This document shows, piece by piece, positions 63,741 through 64,000 of a stretch of 64,000 nt of DNA. The position numbers were made by a program, and so were the translations under genes. The stretch is from assembly GCA_947488175.1 (NCBI GenBank), contig CANKYO010000012.1, positions 1 to 64,000 on the forward strand, written 5' to 3'. Every line of letters starts with the position of its first letter. The first letter of the stretch is position 1. The stretch is from an uncultured Paracoccaceae bacterium. Its GTDB lineage: Bacteria > Pseudomonadota > Alphaproteobacteria > Rhodobacterales > Rhodobacteraceae. Below the pieces are notes generated by a model. It was given only the letters and a program-made list of their open reading frames with translations. It was not told the origin of the DNA and searched no databases.

Positions 63741-64000
63741 GGACCTAACAATTGAGCTTTCTAATGCCGAGTTTGATGCGCTCTGCGATCTCGCGGGCCA
63801 CAACGGCTTATCTCCAGAGGAGCAAGCTGCACTGATCATTCGAGCCCATTTCAACGCCGAAAAACTGAGAGACGAACCAGATGTGTCAATTGAGTTCTTG
63901 CGTGAAAACGTTGATGCAGTCCTGGACGCGACCGTTCGAGGGCCAGTATTCATCAGATCCGCGAATGGACGTACCTTTGTGATCATGCTCAAGCAGGACT
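63733..64000 (+). CDS. Phd-like antitoxin-type small protein (partial, runs off the window)
   Basis: The frame from ATG 63733 stays open to the end of the window (89 codons). It overlaps the tniQ stop by 8 bases. The first 45 residues (MSEDLTIELSNAEFDALCDLAG) suggest a short helical domain. Residues 53-88 (IEFLRENVDAVLDATVRGPVFIRSANGRTFVIML, in pieces) follow the Phd/YefM pattern in which a helix is followed by a beta-hairpin with NGR. If right, a toxin gene should lie just beyond the window. Family assignment is tentative. Confidence 0.55.
   Translation, partial: MSEDLTIELSNAEFDALCDLAGHNGLSPEEQAALIIRAHFNAEKLRDEPDVSIEFLRENVDAVLDATVRGPVFIRSANGRTFVIMLKQD

Larger units (their letters stand above)
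57669..64000 (+). mobile_element. Tn7-like transposition module (right side beyond the window)
   Basis: Regulator, TnsA-like nuclease, TnsB-like DDE transposase, TnsC-like ATPase and a TniQ/TnsD-like target selector lie in order. tnsA/tnsB and tnsC/tniQ overlap by 4 bases, and tnsB/tnsC by 14. Having TnsA predicts cut-and-paste movement. The terminal TGT...ACA ends and TnsB-binding repeats were not found by eye, so the coordinates are those of the visible module and not the element. It may extend left to include the defence genes. Confidence 0.75.

Noticed and set aside
57669-64000. CRISPR-associated transposon (CAST)
   Set aside because: TniQ is 602 aa with its own HTH chain. No cas12k, cascade genes or repeat-spacer array are visible in the window.

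Overview
The window looks like a chromosomal segment of a marine Rhodobacteraceae (roseobacter-group) alphaproteobacterium. The basis is the gene content and order: a tuf-S10-spc-alpha ribosomal supercluster ending in rpoA-rplQ, the run rarA-crcB-rluC-HAD-ATP12, an aapJQMP amino-acid importer, an argB-yihA-MOSC-yidC cluster and rpmH-rnpA-yidD. Several DUF families here are also typical of the group. Genus cannot be fixed by eye.

Region 1 (1-24.4 kb) is the ribosomal protein supercluster, but split into blocks. Foreign or accessory DNA sits between tuf and rpsJ, between rplW and rplB (a two-gene AT-rich cassette), between rplP and rpmC (5.6 kb holding a nonsense-mutated AlbA_2-domain gene, a 2OG-Fe(II) oxygenase, a YdcH-like protein, a LysM/solute-binding fusion and an SF0329-like gene), and between rpmD and rplO (a 36-aa membrane peptide gene with its own terminator). 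Several blocks end in a terminator. Blocks restart from near-identical sigma70-type promoters with a TTGNCA-like -35, exactly 17 bp of C-rich spacer and TATACG/TAAACR as -10. The same layout drives rpmH at 46.3 kb.

Region 2 (24.5-50.1 kb) is mostly ordinary core genome: a CoA-transferase/citryl-CoA lyase pair, rarA, crcB, a pseudouridine synthase, a HAD phosphatase, an ATP12 chaperone, the Aap importer, argB, yihA, yidC, ttcA, yidD, rnpA, rpmH, a VTT membrane protein, a pyridine-nucleotide-disulfide oxidoreductase and a histidine kinase. Two things stand out. The AapQ permease carries an inserted periplasmic segment that aligns without gaps to part of its own solute-binding protein AapJ, and AapM carries a long coiled-coil-like insertion. 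Two intergenic sites, at 11.94 kb and 43.83 kb, each hold four GTCGG boxes at an exact 11-bp period.

Region 3 (50.1-64.0 kb) is an accessory island starting at a tRNA-Arg(ACG) gene. It holds a zinc-ribbon protein of unknown function, an OLD-family ATPase/Toprim nuclease, a 758-aa Mrr-type nuclease/STAND NTPase that resembles Avs-type antiviral sensors, a membrane-anchored XRE regulator and a Ner-like regulator. A Tn7-like transposition module follows (TnsA, TnsB, TnsC and a 602-aa TniQ/TnsD-like protein). A Phd-like small protein gene overlaps the end of tniQ and runs off the window. No cas genes are visible. Neither transposon end could be located, so it is unresolved whether the defence genes are cargo or neighbours.
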